The position numbers and the translations under genes are program-made. This document shows, in pieces, positions 1 to 11,746 of a stretch of 64,000 nucleotides of DNA. Below the pieces are notes generated by a model. The model ran no database searches. It was not told the origin of the DNA and was given only the letters and a program-made list of their open reading frames with translations. Location: NCBI GenBank assembly GCA_918807975.1, contig OU964920.1, positions 2,492,501-2,556,500 on the forward strand, in the 5' to 3' direction. Each line of letters opens with the position of its first letter. Position 1 is the first letter of the stretch. Source of the DNA: Aplidium turbinatum (taxonomy: Eukaryota > Chordata > Ascidiacea > Aplousobranchia > Polyclinidae).

Positions 1-40
1 TCGGCCCCAGAGGCTCACACGACGACGCTCACGAACAATA
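1..40 (+). mobile_element. LINE 3' tail fragment
   Basis: The first ~35 bases (ggccccag, gctca, then a CGACGACG run) match the end of a LINE 3' fragment near 51395-51425. Only the extreme tail of a non-LTR retrotransposon enters the window. The call rests on this internal match. Confidence 0.45.
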
Positions 41-682
41 AAATTTATGTTTGCAATCTTTTTTCCTATAATTGTGTCTTGTTCGCAGCATTGATCTCGA
101 AAAGCTTACCCGAAAATAGAAGTGTTTGTTCTTGTCAGTTTTTGTGAAAGTCGCCGCTTCAATTTTGATCATAATTAAAGTGAAATTAAAGTTGAAAAAA
201 ATGAAAAAAGACAAAAACTAAACAAATCTGACCAACTTCTCAAATCTGGCAACACTGAAGCCGGAGTAGGAGTCGGCCAGTTATAAACCAATGAAGCTAG
301 AGTCGTACATTTTTTGTCCGACTCCACAGCCCTGGTACTGGGTCGTAAAGTTCTTGCATGGTTGGTAAGCAAAATTTTTCTAGCCAAGTTTTGCTTCAAA
401 AATTGTTAGATTTGAAAATATAAGGCTACTATTACTCAAAAAAACAAAACAAAAACAACAGCAATAACAAAAAACGAACAACAATTTTCAAACAAGTTGT
501 TTTACTGGTATTAGTTACAACCATTGCTTCACAGTAAATTCACACAGTTCAAGTAATTTTGTGTTAATTCGATTGATGAATTTTGCCGAATGAGGCAAAA
601 TTATTTTATGTTTATTGAGATATTGTTTCATCACAATACACTCATTAATATGCAACGTGTTTGAGATTTTACAGAGACTTAC

Positions 683-3600
683 ATTACCCTATAGATCGCT
701 TGGGCTAATGTGATTCCAATCACTCTTCCACCTCCGACAGTTTCTCCAATTATTGTTGGAACTAATTTTTCACAATCAGTCATGCATGTCGTATTATCCG
801 CACAAATCCCCAGTGTAATCTCGGCTATACAAAAATACTAAATGATAAGATATTTTGTAATAGGCATTTCTTATCGTACCTAGGCTTAGCCTATGTTTGA
901 TGGTTAAACAACTCGAGAAAATAATGAACGTATCGAGAAATTTGTAGATGTTGATTAATGCTTGCATAGCTATTGATAACAATTCAATACATAAGTAATA
1001 TAAAATAAAGTTTGTGTTTGATAAAGTGCTCTAAACTTAAAAATAAGTTAAAAAATCAAAGCATAAAACTTACGTAAAAGTGAAGAAAACTTAAAAATCT
1101 TAAACTTAATTTGCACTTCTTGACATCCTTGCAAAAATCTCTTCACAAGCTGTAAAACTGCATTAGTAAACTACATAATACGTTACAAGTTTTCAATACA
1201 GCTTTCATATTTACTTTTCTTTATAACTAGATGCTATTATTTTAATTACCTTGTGCTAAAAGAAATTAAATTTGGGTAGTAGCCTATTTGTAAATATTGT
1301 ATTATTATTCTTTATTGAGCTAATGTCCTGGCATGTAATTTTATTTGAATATCGTATATGAAGGGAATGCTACATTATTATACAGATGCATGTGGAAACA
1401 GGGCGGTTTTGATGGACCTGGGGCTATAAGGTAATCTAAGGCCTATATTTCATTCCCCTCATTGTACCTATCACAATTAAAATAAAATAACAAAAATTAT
1501 CCTCGAAGTAGGCCTACAGTATTTACTTATTGAACACATTCAAATGACATGTTTTCTGGTTTTAGACAAAGCAAAGCTGCATCATCGGTAACTATTTTTT
1601 TCCAAAATTTTGTTATGTATAGTAAAGCTAAGGAGTGCAATCTTTTCTGGCCCATGGATGAACGCAAATGATTCATTACTCTTTTAAGCACTGAAAATGA
1701 TCGTTTGCCTGCACAATTAGAAATCATCAGACAAAGATACATTCTTAGCAGCCTACAACAGATATTTTAGGAGATGCATACATAAACTCATTTTAATTGA
1801 TGAATCTAAACATTTCAAATGGTGTTAGGCTATTTTAGCAGCGCAGAAAAATGAATCATCTTTTCAGGCAATGATTCTTTTAGATTATCTGGATAATATA
1901 GTGAAGCAATGTTTTAGCACTCTCTTCAATTTTGCAGTTAGACATGGTGTTTAATTCTGCCAAAAACGAAAATCTTATTTGAAGACGATCGTATGCTGCA
2001 ATTCGGGATTTCATACACAAAATAATTTGGTCATGGATTGGCAAATATGAGTCTACTTTGAATCTGCTCGATAGATCAAGTGATGTGTCTTCAGATCCAC
2101 CTTCGCTATCCCAGCAAACTTTTCTTCTTTTCATTCTTGAAATTTCTTCAATATATTGATGACAGCCACTCTATACTTTACCCTTTTCTTTAAATTCATG
2201 AAATGTTGGAACAAAATCATGTACAGTAGACCCTGAAGCAAATTTGTTGCTTTTTTTAATGTAATTTTGCAATCTTGCAGCGCCAGACTAGTTTTATGAC
2301 ACCGTTCCATTACGCACGACCATAACTCAATTAAAATAACTGTTTCAAGCTTTTCCATTGACAAGATAAACCCCTTGGCTGTTTCTTTAGTCTGTGATTG
2401 TTCGTCATTGTCACTAGACATTGCTTTCAAGACTTGAAGAACTGCTTGGTAACCTTTTTTAGCGCATGTATAGCGTCATATCATGCCTCTCGACGTGTAT
2501 CAGACAAAGGCTTAATTGTTGGCAAATGAAGTGGTTTCAATGCATCTGTAAGGAGATTCTATCTGTGTGTTGAAGCTGAAAAGAACATATAGAAACCCTG
2601 CAAAAACATAAAAAAACGCACTGCCGGTTGGCAACACTCAGCAGCACATTTTCCCAGAAGATTCAAGCAGGTGCGCTACACAAGGAATGCATTCTGCTAG
2701 GTGATTGTGTTCTTTTATTATGGCTTGCACACCTTTATACTTTATATTTGCACTCTGTAATACAAATCAGCCATAAGCATGTCATCATCAAAGCCACAGC
2801 CACCATTTAAGTGTCACCTTTATTTACACCAGTGGTTCTTAACCTTTTCTTTATCGCGCCTCCTTTAGCAAATGGTCTTTTGTTTCAAGCCCACCTGACT
2901 TTAAATAAAGACTAAAAGAATAAATTAAAAATCTTAACCTGCACGATAATAAAGCTGATAAAAGCACTACCCTACATGATGCGATAGTATTTGCACCTAT
3001 ATGATATCATAATTTAATATAAAACTAACCAGTTTGTCAAAATCATGACATCATAAATTCTGCATATAAGTTCATTAATTTGTAAGTGAGATGTCTGCGT
3101 GAGTGAAAACCAGAGATAAAGTTGTAGAGCACGCTAGGTCTCCCGCCCCCTGAAAATTAGCTGACGCCCTCTGGGGAGGTGTGCCCCCTGGGAACCACTG
3201 GTTTACGCAGTTAGCATTCGTTCTATGATTTTCTTCCTTTATTCTTTCGATCCTGATAATAAGCATGTCGGTTGCTCTTAGTAAGTTGTTATCGGTGGGC
3301 CTGGGGCTGCAGCTCCGTGAGCCCTGCCTTAATCCGGCCCTGAGTAGAATAACAGATCAAAGTAATTTTGTATCAAAACATAGAGTGTTTTTAGCTAATT
3401 TTCACTTAATTCACTTCATGGACCAAACTCAACAACTGTTGAGTGGCTGAAGATTTCCTGCCCTCCAATCTAGCCTGGAAAGATCGCTCATACGCCATCA
3501 TCATCATGGACCAAACTGCCTGCAAATAATAAACTAAAATAATTCTTACCACTTAATTGCGATGGTTCAGTGATAATAAAAGAATCCACTCGCAAACAGA

Positions 3601-3714
3601 ACTGTGTCCGATTGCTGGTAAGACACTGATTCTCTTCATATCTACTTGAATAGATTGTCTTTGATCCAGACTTGAAGGCCACGCCCGTGAGACAGGTGAA
3701 AGGTGACACCGACT
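683..3714 (-). CDS. Ly6/uPAR-like three-finger protein, gene A (partial, two exons visible)
   Basis: Two exons are visible at 3550-3714 and 683-824, separated by a 2.7 kb intron filled with transposon DNA. The upstream exon has the family block C-L-T-G-V ... NQC ... FCLRV and ends with an AGTG|GTAAGAAT donor, as in gene B. The downstream exon encodes GICADNTTCMTDC and ends AT|GTAAGTC. The CC-x4-CN/GPI exon would lie left of position 1, judging by gene B spacing and by the match of 230-420 to 6780-7000. The 3550-3714 exon has no in-frame signal peptide. It starts behind TTTTGTCTACAG, which looks like an acceptor, so either the signal peptide is on a separate unseen exon or the 5' end has decayed. 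An LU fold is inferred from paralogues B to F. It could be a pseudogene. Confidence 0.6.
1527..2430 (-). mobile_element. hAT-superfamily transposase fossil
   Basis: Three successive minus-strand segments (2430-2131, 2134-1880, 1742-1527) read in order as the C-terminal half of a hAT transposase. The last carries the hAT dimerisation signature: N-C-A-G-K-R-S-F-S-V-L-K-R, then L-R-S-M, then R-L-x-x-L-A-L-L. The middle one (KRRKVCWD..., FSFLAEL) resembles the ZMYM1-like hAT proteins common in animals. Frame changes between segments and the missing N-terminus show it is dead. It sits in intron 1 of gene A. Confidence 0.75.
2830..3200. mobile_element. hAT-type MITE, TIR CAGTGGTTC
   Basis: A 371-bp non-coding element opens with CAGTGGTTCTTAACC and closes with GGGAACCACTG, an imperfect terminal inverted repeat of a type widespread in hAT elements. 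The flanking 8-mers atttacac and gtttacgc share five positions and look like an eroded 8-bp target duplication. It lies next to the hAT transposase fossil, but a family link is not shown. Confidence 0.6.
3420..3510 (+). mobile_element. LINE 3' tail-like fragment
   Basis: A short stretch ending in (ATC)n, catcatcatcatgg, after AAAGATCGCTCATACGCC resembles a trinucleotide-tailed LINE 3' end. It is short and the call is tentative. Confidence 0.3.
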
Positions 3715-3865
3715 CTGTAGACAAAATCAGCCCAAAATGTAATCGAATTCACAGGCCTACAAAACAATTTTGGCACAAAAAGTGAGAGTTCATTTAGAGC
3801 ATTTCAAGGCCAGTGATTCCAAAAAGATGCTTAGCTTTTTCAAATTGGCTCTAGCTTTCTAGATA

Positions 3866-4377
3866 GGGGAGACTGGGGTAAAGTGTACAATGGGGAAAGA
3901 TGAGCAACCCCTGTTTTTGGAAAAACGAATCGGCGGAATTTTTTTTTTTATTCTGGATATATCACTCATAATGCCACTTCATTCAATGTATTTGTTATGT
4001 CCACTGAGAATTGCATTTTACAATGGCACGCAGTTATATTGTTTATGTCAAAAATTCGAAAATTTTTATTTGTTTTCCAAAAACTGAATAACTTTATTGT
4101 TACACTGACAGGGGAATGCTTCAACTTAATCGAATTGCTCAAATTACCCCAGGTCATTGCTCAATTTACCCCATACAATTTATGCCGGGGTAAGTTGAGC
4201 AACACGCGAATAAGTATCAATATAAAAAATATAAAAATCGCAAGGTGACAAAACTCAATCTAAAATGTAGCTGATTCACTGTGCTTTAAGTTCACCCTAT
4301 TAAAATTTTCCAAAACAAACCGTTCTGTTGTAAAAGCGACTTAAGCAAAAAGGTGCTCATCTTACCCCATCCTCTCC
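3866..4377. mobile_element. Terminal-inverted-repeat MITE (GGGGAGACTGGGGTAA)
   Basis: The left end GGGGAGACTGGGGTAAAG and right end CTTACCCCATCCTCTCC are inverted repeats, flanked by TA on both sides. Internal copies of ACCCC and GGTAAGTTGAGC-like motifs occur at 4140-4205. No coding capacity is seen. It lies upstream of gene A exon 3550-3714. The superfamily is not assigned; a TA duplication fits Tc1/mariner-like or related groups. Confidence 0.55.
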
Positions 4378-4825
4378 TACTTGACAATGAAAATATTTTT
4401 AAAACATTATCTGACTATTTTTTATTTATCAAATTACTCATTTTCAGACCTGTTTGTTATTATGATGTCATAATTGCGTTTGTTTAGTTCAATCGGGGGT
4501 AATTGTAGCAATTTTAAAACGCAAGCAAGAGTTGAAATGAATGGTTAAAGAGAGAGAATCATGAATATTCAATGAAAATGGTTGCGAATTAGTACACCAC
4601 GAGAAAAATAACTTGATAATCATTTGTTTGTTAAATGCAGCTTTGTATTGAAAAGGTAAGCTTACTGAAATAGCTACTTGGACAAATGAAATCTTATTTT
4701 AAGCGTTTGCTAATGCCAAGCCTTTTCTGTAAGAAGCTGTTTTTTCTTGATCTATAGGATAATATATATGACATGGGCTAATGAAATATGCCTTTAACAA
4801 GTAGGATGCTGTCCTAACAAACCAG

Positions 4826-5350
4826 ATGCACAATATATTGAGTTTCGCTTTTATCAGCATGATCATTATTTACTTCACAATATAGATATTATCGACCTGT
4901 TTTAGCCTGATGCTGCGAGTTCGCTTTGGAGCGAGTCTCTATTACCATAGCGATTCCGCAGCACCAGGTTAAAACAAGTCGTCAATATCTACATTGTGAA
5001 ATAATCCAGATATACCTCATCGCAGCTGGGACAAATGTATAACAAAGGTAAATCACTTCAGTCTGGACGACATTGGGATGGACAAGTGGCTCCTCGTGCC
5101 CCATCCTGTGAATAACATCTGCACCCAAGCAGATGCCAAACGAAACTTGTCAACAAAGAGCCTCCACCCGGACGGCAAAGTTGCAAGGGGCAATGGACAA
5201 GTTCAGACGTCCCACCATTCTGCAGCTCAACATAGAAGCCTACACATTGAATGCTGCTGTTGAGTTTCTGTGTTGCTAGGCGTTATTGCTGCATAGTGAA
5301 GTAAGCAACGATCATGCTGCTGCAAGCGAAACTCAATCTATTGCATCGTC
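4826..5350. repeat. Nested fold-back element
   Basis: The left arm (GATGCACAATATATTGAGTT, GCATGATCATTATTTACTTCAC) is the inverted copy of the right arm near 5285-5350. Inside the left half a second inverted repeat pairs 4878-4935 with 4955-5015. This gives a hairpin within a fold-back. Internal sequence 5040-5270 is non-coding as far as I can see. It is most likely a fold-back MITE. Confidence 0.55.
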
Positions 5351-6348
5351 AGTCATGTTTTGGGGCAAGGTCAAGCTTTTCCTCAAAACCATCTGTACTA
5401 TCTACTGTAGTTAGACATTTAGCCATCAAAAGTGGCAGCTGAAATCTTAGCTCCACGTTCAGATCAACATGGCACTCTTAACTCGGAGGCTAAGATTACG
5501 TTCTTGCGTAATAAGGATAAAATTCTAAGCAGTTACTTTACTGAAGAACATAACTTTGTACTCTGTGATTATGTAACAGGCTTTTGTACCTTGATGGGTG
5601 TCGCTCAGTAGTCTACAATAATAAAGAGTTGTGTTTTTTTTTATAGATAGCTTGTTTTGTTTATTTGTCTAAATTGTTTAGCAAAACAATATATGAGGTA
5701 GTAAGTAGCCTAACTAGCAGATCCAATACTTCACCTTAACAAATATATAAACAAAACTTATACATTCTTCAAAATGCCAAGCTCAAAATAGCCTGTCATA
5801 CGCATTAAAACAACGCTAATATGGCAACCCTATTTGAGCCTCATCGTGCACTGTAGCTTTTGGCTTTCGATCCACGATGTTGTTATAGCGACCTCTTTGG
5901 TTTTGAAAGTAAAGAGCAGAACAGGTTGAATGCGTACATTGCACTTATTGCACTGGGATGGGACTAAAATTACATAATTACCTCACTCATGCAGTCTCAT
6001 ATGTTACTGTAGATGTTTGTTTAAGACGAATACTGAGCACAATAAGCCTGATCGCCACCTTTGGGTAAAGGGTGGAAAAGTTTGTAAAACTCTGGCTTAT
6101 AGTTTGTATTCAATGTGTTCACTTTCATGTAATACAAATAAACAAATATTCTTATGAATCCAGCAAATACGTTCAAAGAAATGTACTTTCTTTTTGTTTG
6201 TTTTAAAGCGATTAAACAATATTGCCAACTACAACAAATCTCGATCGAAAGGGTTTTTGCCCTTTCGCCCCGCGGGAGGTTTCCGTCTTCTCTAAACCCG
6301 CCTTGGGAAAGATACCGAAAAAAAAACTGCTGTAAATTTTGTCGATTT
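5351..6348. other. Intergenic, no supported feature
   Basis: This is AT-rich sequence between the fold-back element and exon 3 of gene B. I see no conserved coding segment, RNA or clear repeat in it. The short ORF around 6154-6354 overlaps the region just downstream of gene B and has no recognisable domain. Confidence 0.5.
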
Positions 6349-8100
6349 TTATGAACCTTTTGCGCCTCCAGTAGTCGTTTCTTGTTGGGTTTGAAGAATA
6401 GTTTCTACTGATTGATCACCATTGCAATTGTCGGTGGTGCAACAAGCTTTTTCACATGCTCTGAAATCAAAAGACACGTCACTTGGCTTATCCTATTGTT
6501 CTTTGTGGTAACTCTTTGTGAATTTTATAATCGTATTCCATATTAAACGAAAAGGAATTCTTCCTTATTGTGTCAATGGTTATTTACGTTTTGAACAAGG
6601 CATTGGAATTGTGGAGTCGGAACGATTTTGGCGTGTTCGAAGTGGGAAACATCGAAAGAGGCCGGCTCCGGCTTGTTACGAAACGATGTACAACAAAATT
6701 TATGTTTGCAATGTTTATTTTATTTTTTGCAATTTTTTTAAACTCAATCTTTTGTTTTCCAAAATATCTTTAAGTGAAATAGGTGGAAAGAACCGTGACA
6801 CTCCCAAATCTGGCAACACTGAAGTCGGAGTCGGCTTGTTATAAACCAATAAGGAGTTGAAGTTGTATATTTTTCGCCCGACTCCACACCCTAGTATTGA
6901 GTCGTAGACATCTTGTATGCTTCCTTGGTAAGCGGAATTTTTCTGGTCACGTTTTGTTCGAAGGGCTGTAAGTTTTGAAGATATAAGGTTACTCTGACTC
7001 AAAAAAAAAAAATGAACAGAACTTGTTATCAAACGACTTTTTCACTGGCAGTGTTTTCAAACGTTATTTTACAGTAAATTCACACAGTTCAAGTAATCTT
7101 ATATTAACTCGATTAATGAGTTTCAAAATGGCGAGGTAAAAGTATTTTATTTTTATTGAAACATTGTTTCAACACAATACACTCATTATAATGTAACGTG
7201 TTTACGACTTTTACAGAGACTTACAAAATTCCATAGCGTTCCTGGGCTAAGGTGGTCCCAGACGGTCCTCTTCCACCTCCGAGAGTTTGTTCAATTATCA
7301 TTGGAACTAATGCTGCGCAATCACTCATGCATGCCGTATCATCCGCACAAATCCCCAGTGTAATATTTGCTGCACGAAAATGTTAAAAGGTAAGATATTT
7401 TGTCATGGGCATTTCTTATCGTACACATAAGGTTATGTTTGGTGTTTAAAAAATTAGAAGTTTTAGCTATAAAGTGATTCAAAAAATAAAAACAATTGAA
7501 GCTTCGAAAACGTTATCTTACAGATTAAATAATCTCTTAATAAAGCCTTCTCAATTCTCAAAAAACCAAGATCGATTGAATAAATAATGACTTGATAAGC
7601 CCAATATAAAGATTATTCATCATTATTAATTATTTATCTAACTGAGCTTCTCCAACAAATCGTACAAAATGCATTCGACAATGTCTACCATTGTGCATTA
7701 ACAATGGAGGATGCAAGTGATTGGCAGCTGAAGAGATACTGCATTCAGATGCATGTGAAATAACAAATCAAAGTAATTTTATATCGAAACATGTAGTAGA
7801 TTGGTTATAAGTTTTTCATTTGTTTTTACTCAATTCATTTCATGGACCAAACCTGCCAGCAAATAATAAACTAAAATAATTCTTACCACTTAATTGTGCT
7901 GGTTCAGTGATGATTACAGATTCCACTCGCAGACAGGACTGTGGCCGATTGCCGGTAGGACACTGATTCTTTGCAAATCTACTTGAATAAATTACCTGTG
8001 ATCCAGACTCGAAATTTACGCCCGTAAAACATGTTAAAGTTTGGGAACGACTTGAACCCAAACAAAAACACAAAACAAATATTTGTGTAATACACTTCAT
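6349..8100 (-). CDS. Secreted Ly6/uPAR-like three-finger protein, gene B
   Basis: Exons are at 7887-8100, 7225-7369 and 6349-6460 (214+145+112 nt, 156 aa plus stop). Exon 1 starts MKCITQIFVLCF, a signal peptide ending near SRS, then QTLTCFTGV ... NQCPT ... SCLRVES. Exon 2 has GICADDTACMSDC. Exon 3 has ACEKACCTTDNCN, the CC-x4-CN closing motif of Ly6 proteins and snake three-finger toxins. Ten cysteines remain after the signal. Introns are phase 1 and 2 with GTAAG donors. The start at 8100 is preferred to an upstream TTG because paralogue C begins MK in the same place. Unlike C to F, the chain stops right after TTGGAKGS with no hydrophobic GPI tail, so the product should be soluble, or the gene has lost its anchor and may be decaying. 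The ligand is unknown. Confidence 0.75.
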
Positions 8101-8400
8101 CTTATACCAAAGTTCCAAAAACCAACTGAAAATAAAAGAAATTTAGTGTCTCGTGTTAAAAAATCATGTTCTTTTCATTGTGTAGCAGCCTTTCAAAGGG
8201 ACTTCGGTTAACTGACGTGAACTTTGATGTTCACTGAAAACATGAACTAAACATTTCACATACGCTGTCCAGTTACAATGAGACCTTAGATTCGTATTCA
8301 AGTTGGCCTTGTGGTAAAAAGCGCCAATGTTAATATTGGTGATATAGGAAATTACCCACCTATAGCTTTTTTCAAGCCTATTTCCAAGCTTTTTGAACAT

Positions 8401-8669
8401 TTATTTCGCCTTTTCTTGTGACTAGTGACAACCAATTTGGTTTGAAGTGTATGCATATCACCGACAAGTAGGCTACATCTTTCTCTTGAAACAAGTTATT
8501 TATTCATATGGAAATCACAATAGCCTACTCCATTGCTTGTGGATCTTTTAGATCTATCGAAGACCTTTGAAAGACTTCAAGTCGAAGTTAGTGGTTGCCG
8601 ATAAAAAGCCAACCATCTTGCCTTGGGGAGAAGCTAGATAGGCAAATAACTTGCAAGCAGCACATTTAA
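8401..8669. other. Intergenic, no supported feature
   Basis: This is AT-rich sequence upstream of gene B. No promoter element could be recognised with confidence. It ends at the TTAA of the next element. Confidence 0.4.
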
Positions 8670-9290
8670 CCCTATCTGTAGCGACATGGGTTTTATGAGG
8701 ACGCCCAACACTAGTAGTGAAATATTTCTCAGAAGGAAATATGCGAGAAATGTGAAGTTTCTTGACTTTTAGTTTCTGTTCTTTGAGAATTTTCTAAACC
8801 TAAATTGGTCACTTTTCTACATTCCTGTTCTTCACAATAAGCATTTCGTCTCAGGTGGCTAGACATTTTCGTGCAATGCTAGATATAAATAATTTAATGC
8901 AAGTGCAATATTAATGTTAGTGCAATTACTTTGAAATGTAAAAACGCCCAAAACTGTTCTATATTTATGAGCAAAGGTAATTTTTTGTTTAGTTTAGCAT
9001 TGCTATATGTTATAATTCAAAAATTTCAATTTTGGAGCTATTTTTGAAAAAGTAGAATAAAAACTGACTTTCTGACGTATTTTCAACTCAAACACTTTAT
9101 TCCAATAAATTTGTTGGGTAAAAATTTAATTTCTATACGCACAATACACAATACACATGGCTATTATCTTATGAAATATTTTGGCTCTGTGATTTTCATA
9201 GCTCGCGTTATTACCGATGAATTAGCACGGGGTTAAGATAGCCCGTGACAAGCTTTCCGCGTACGAAAACAGCTCTTATTTAAGATGGGG
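8670..9290. mobile_element. piggyBac-like MITE, family CCCTATCT, copy 1
   Basis: The element starts CCCTATCTGTAGCGAC and ends AAGATGGGG, with TTAA at 8666-8669 and again at 9291-9294. TTAA duplication plus CCC/GGG ends is the piggyBac hallmark. It is 621 bp and non-coding. Copies 2 and 3 lie at 11747 and 24683 and share the interior (for example ACGCACAATACACATGGC). Confidence 0.8.
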
Positions 9291-9339
9291 TTAAGGCCTG
9301 CATGCAAAAATATCTGCACGCAATGGTCTTTTTAGGTGC

Positions 9340-10080
9340 CTATAGCCAGAACTACCTGGGAGGTGAAACCACCTATACTTTACATGGGTGGCCTGGCACT
9401 TGCCTACAGTGCTGCGGAATATGCAGATCCGGCATGGTGTCGCAACAAGCATACCAAAAGGTTGCATAAGTTGCCAAAAAGTTGCAAGCATACCAAAACG
9501 TTGGACACTTGCTTGAGCGAGACAATGCGTCTTGTTACGGGATGATTACGACTAACACTACTGCAATACCTACAAGTACTGTCAAGCATTATACCCGCTT
9601 ATGTACGCATACAAGCGCTTGTATCTTCATTAGTGAACAAGTCTGTGCTGATCCGTACTACACCGCTCTCAATTTCTCAATTATACAACGTTTATCGTCA
9701 CGACAACCCTTTGTAAGGCATGCTGCAAATCTCCAGCTTGCTGATTTTAGCATGTCGGATGCCTGGTCTAAGGAGCTGAGTACTGCTCCAAACGCAAAAT
9801 CCCGCTTCGCTTTATTTGATATCTCTTTTGCCTCCTCACTCCCACATGGTTCTGACCTTCAGACACGGAGTCGGTAACGCTGAACCGATTGAGAACGGGA
9901 GTTAGTCGTTTTAATGCTTGGCACGTTGAGGTACGAAGACTTCTGCTGCGTTTCAATGCGGTGTGCCGGAGTCAACCACATCATTTTTTGGTTGTATTAC
10001 TGTATGTATACCTCTCCCAACGAATAACAGGCCTCTGCAAACTTGATAAAAAAAAAAAAAGTGGCTCCAAATTCTTCCAC
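9340..10080 (+). mobile_element. LINE 3' fragment (reverse transcriptase C-terminal region)
   Basis: Plus-strand reading gives YSAAEYADPAWCRNKHTK, then a T-C-L-S-E-T-M-R-L-V-T-G block. This matches the post-RT region of Jockey/I-like non-LTR retrotransposons, whose usual form is A-E-Y-C-x-P-V-W ... L-N-x-x-x-R-x-V-T-G. A second block, LNRLRTGVSRFNA-like near 9885-9930, fits the region before the terminal Cys motif. Several stops and frame changes make it a dead 5'-truncated copy. Confidence 0.65.
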
Positions 10081-10130
10081 TTGACTAATCTCAAACTTCC
10101 TGCTTCACACGAACGACGACGAAGAGGATA

Positions 10131-10589
10131 AAATTGAACATAGTTTGTTGTTCAATATAATAAGTGATCGAAATGTGACACCCCAGACAGCCACTTTATC
10201 TGGTCCAGATCTGTTAAATATCTGGTCAGATGAGTACCCCGATCTGGTAAAGATCTGAACCAGATGGGCTGCCTAAGACTTTTATTCGCTTACAACGCTC
10301 TTAGAATTTAGAGCAAACGATAGAAGTAAAGTTCGAAAGCTTATCGTTTCATATTTCAAATGGGGTGAGAAACGATGGTGTTCTCAGTCCACATTTGTTT
10401 TCTACTGCATATATTTGTTGTTGATTTATCAATTCATTTGAATAATCAATGTTGGAAGTACAGTTGGTCATAATTTTTTGAATCACATTTTTTTGCGAAT
10501 GTTATTTGCTGCTCTCCTCTAACCTAGATGGTATGAAAGACCTTAGTATGAGTGAAATTCAGCAGAGAAGCATAAAATGATGTTTAATG
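10131..10589. other. Intergenic, no gene; short ATCTGGT repeats
   Basis: No coding signal is seen. Around 10196-10275 the motif ATCTGG recurs with its inverted form CCAGAT in several spacings, which may be the end of a small element. The rest is unremarkable AT-rich sequence. Confidence 0.4.
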
Positions 10590-11150
10590 CTTCAAAGTAT
10601 ACCTGATTGCTTTTCTATCCTCATAGATTTAAGTTACTATCTCCTCCTAAACTCATAATTTCAAATAAGCTATTTGCTTGCAATAATAATACTAAATATC
10701 TGGATGTTCATATCAATTGGACACCAAAAAGCGACACTATCATAGACAGACATATAGAAGAAATCTTTACTGCGTTAGAAGCAAGTTTATAGCTAATTAC
10801 ACGAAGCGCTCAATTTTTGTGAAAACGTGTTCTTTCAGGCGCATTGTGTTTCCTGTTATGCGTTTTAGCTTTGGTGTAAATACTCTCCTGCCTCCGTTAA
10901 TCGTTTGCGTGTTGCATGCAACGATGGTTTGCATATTAGGTTTATGCTTGGCTTACCTCGTTATGCAAGTGCTCGCACTTCTAAAATATTTTGAATTTGA
11001 AGCATTAGGCCACTTCGCAAATATTTTTACAATTCATGTCGACGTCAATCTTCAAAAACTTGTTACACTTTCTGCAACGCTAGCGCCCTTGTTAAATTGT
11101 TGTACTTCAATCTTTAATGTTGCCATTTGCAGTTCACTTATTTGCAATTG
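10590..11150 (+). mobile_element. LINE reverse transcriptase fragment, copy 1
   Basis: The reading K-Y-L-D-V-H-I-N-W ... S-D-T-I-I-D-R-H-I is typical of the region after the RT catalytic core (K-[YF]-L-G-V-x-I-[ND]). It is followed in another frame by RVACNDGLHIRFMLGLPRYA, the usual C-terminal AYND-x-L-R-x-L-x-x-L-P-R block. The copy is out of frame and truncated. A related fragment lies at 14815-15140. Confidence 0.65.
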
Positions 11151-11746
11151 TCAACTGTTTTTTTTTTTAAACGTATTGTTTTTATTTTTGCATCTTTTTT
11201 AGTTGTAAACACGGACCTAATTGATCTGGTACAAACAAATAATAAACAATAGAAAATTAGGCCGGAGCGTCTTGGTGTATGTTTTCTAAATTAGCCTTCT
11301 TTGCTAAATTTTATGAAACAGGCCACAATGTGTGAACGAAAGAGGTAAATTTCTTTCGCAGATTAAAGAATTTTCCAAATTCACTCAACTGGTCACGTGA
11401 TGTAGTTAGTTGCTTAGATGGTTTTGAATCTTTATCCTCTCACTGAGAAAGCCTCAATAGGCTATTCCTGGAAGTTTCGCATACTTGTAGAGGCTTTGGA
11501 CAACTTTATTTAATCACATTACAAGAAATGCTATCTGTCGAAACAAATAAATCTGCTAAAGCAAGATTAGCCATTTGAATGTTATGAAGCAGTGAAATAG
11601 GACAGTTTTGTAAAAACATGCTGTAGTTTGTGTTTAGTCCAGAGAACAGTAGTATCTTAACACATCGCAATTGGAATTCGTTCAAATTGTCACAGTCAAT
11701 ATGCGTAGCCCCGTGGCAGGCTACATTATATTGTCAGCAACCTTAA

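Noticed and set aside
9482-9877. 131-codon plus-strand ORF as a host gene
   Set aside because: The surrounding frames carry LINE reverse transcriptase motifs; this frame has none.
10717-11202. 161-codon plus-strand ORF as a membrane protein
   Set aside because: Hydrophobicity comes from T-rich sequence read in the wrong frame of a LINE fragment; the LINE motifs are in other frames.
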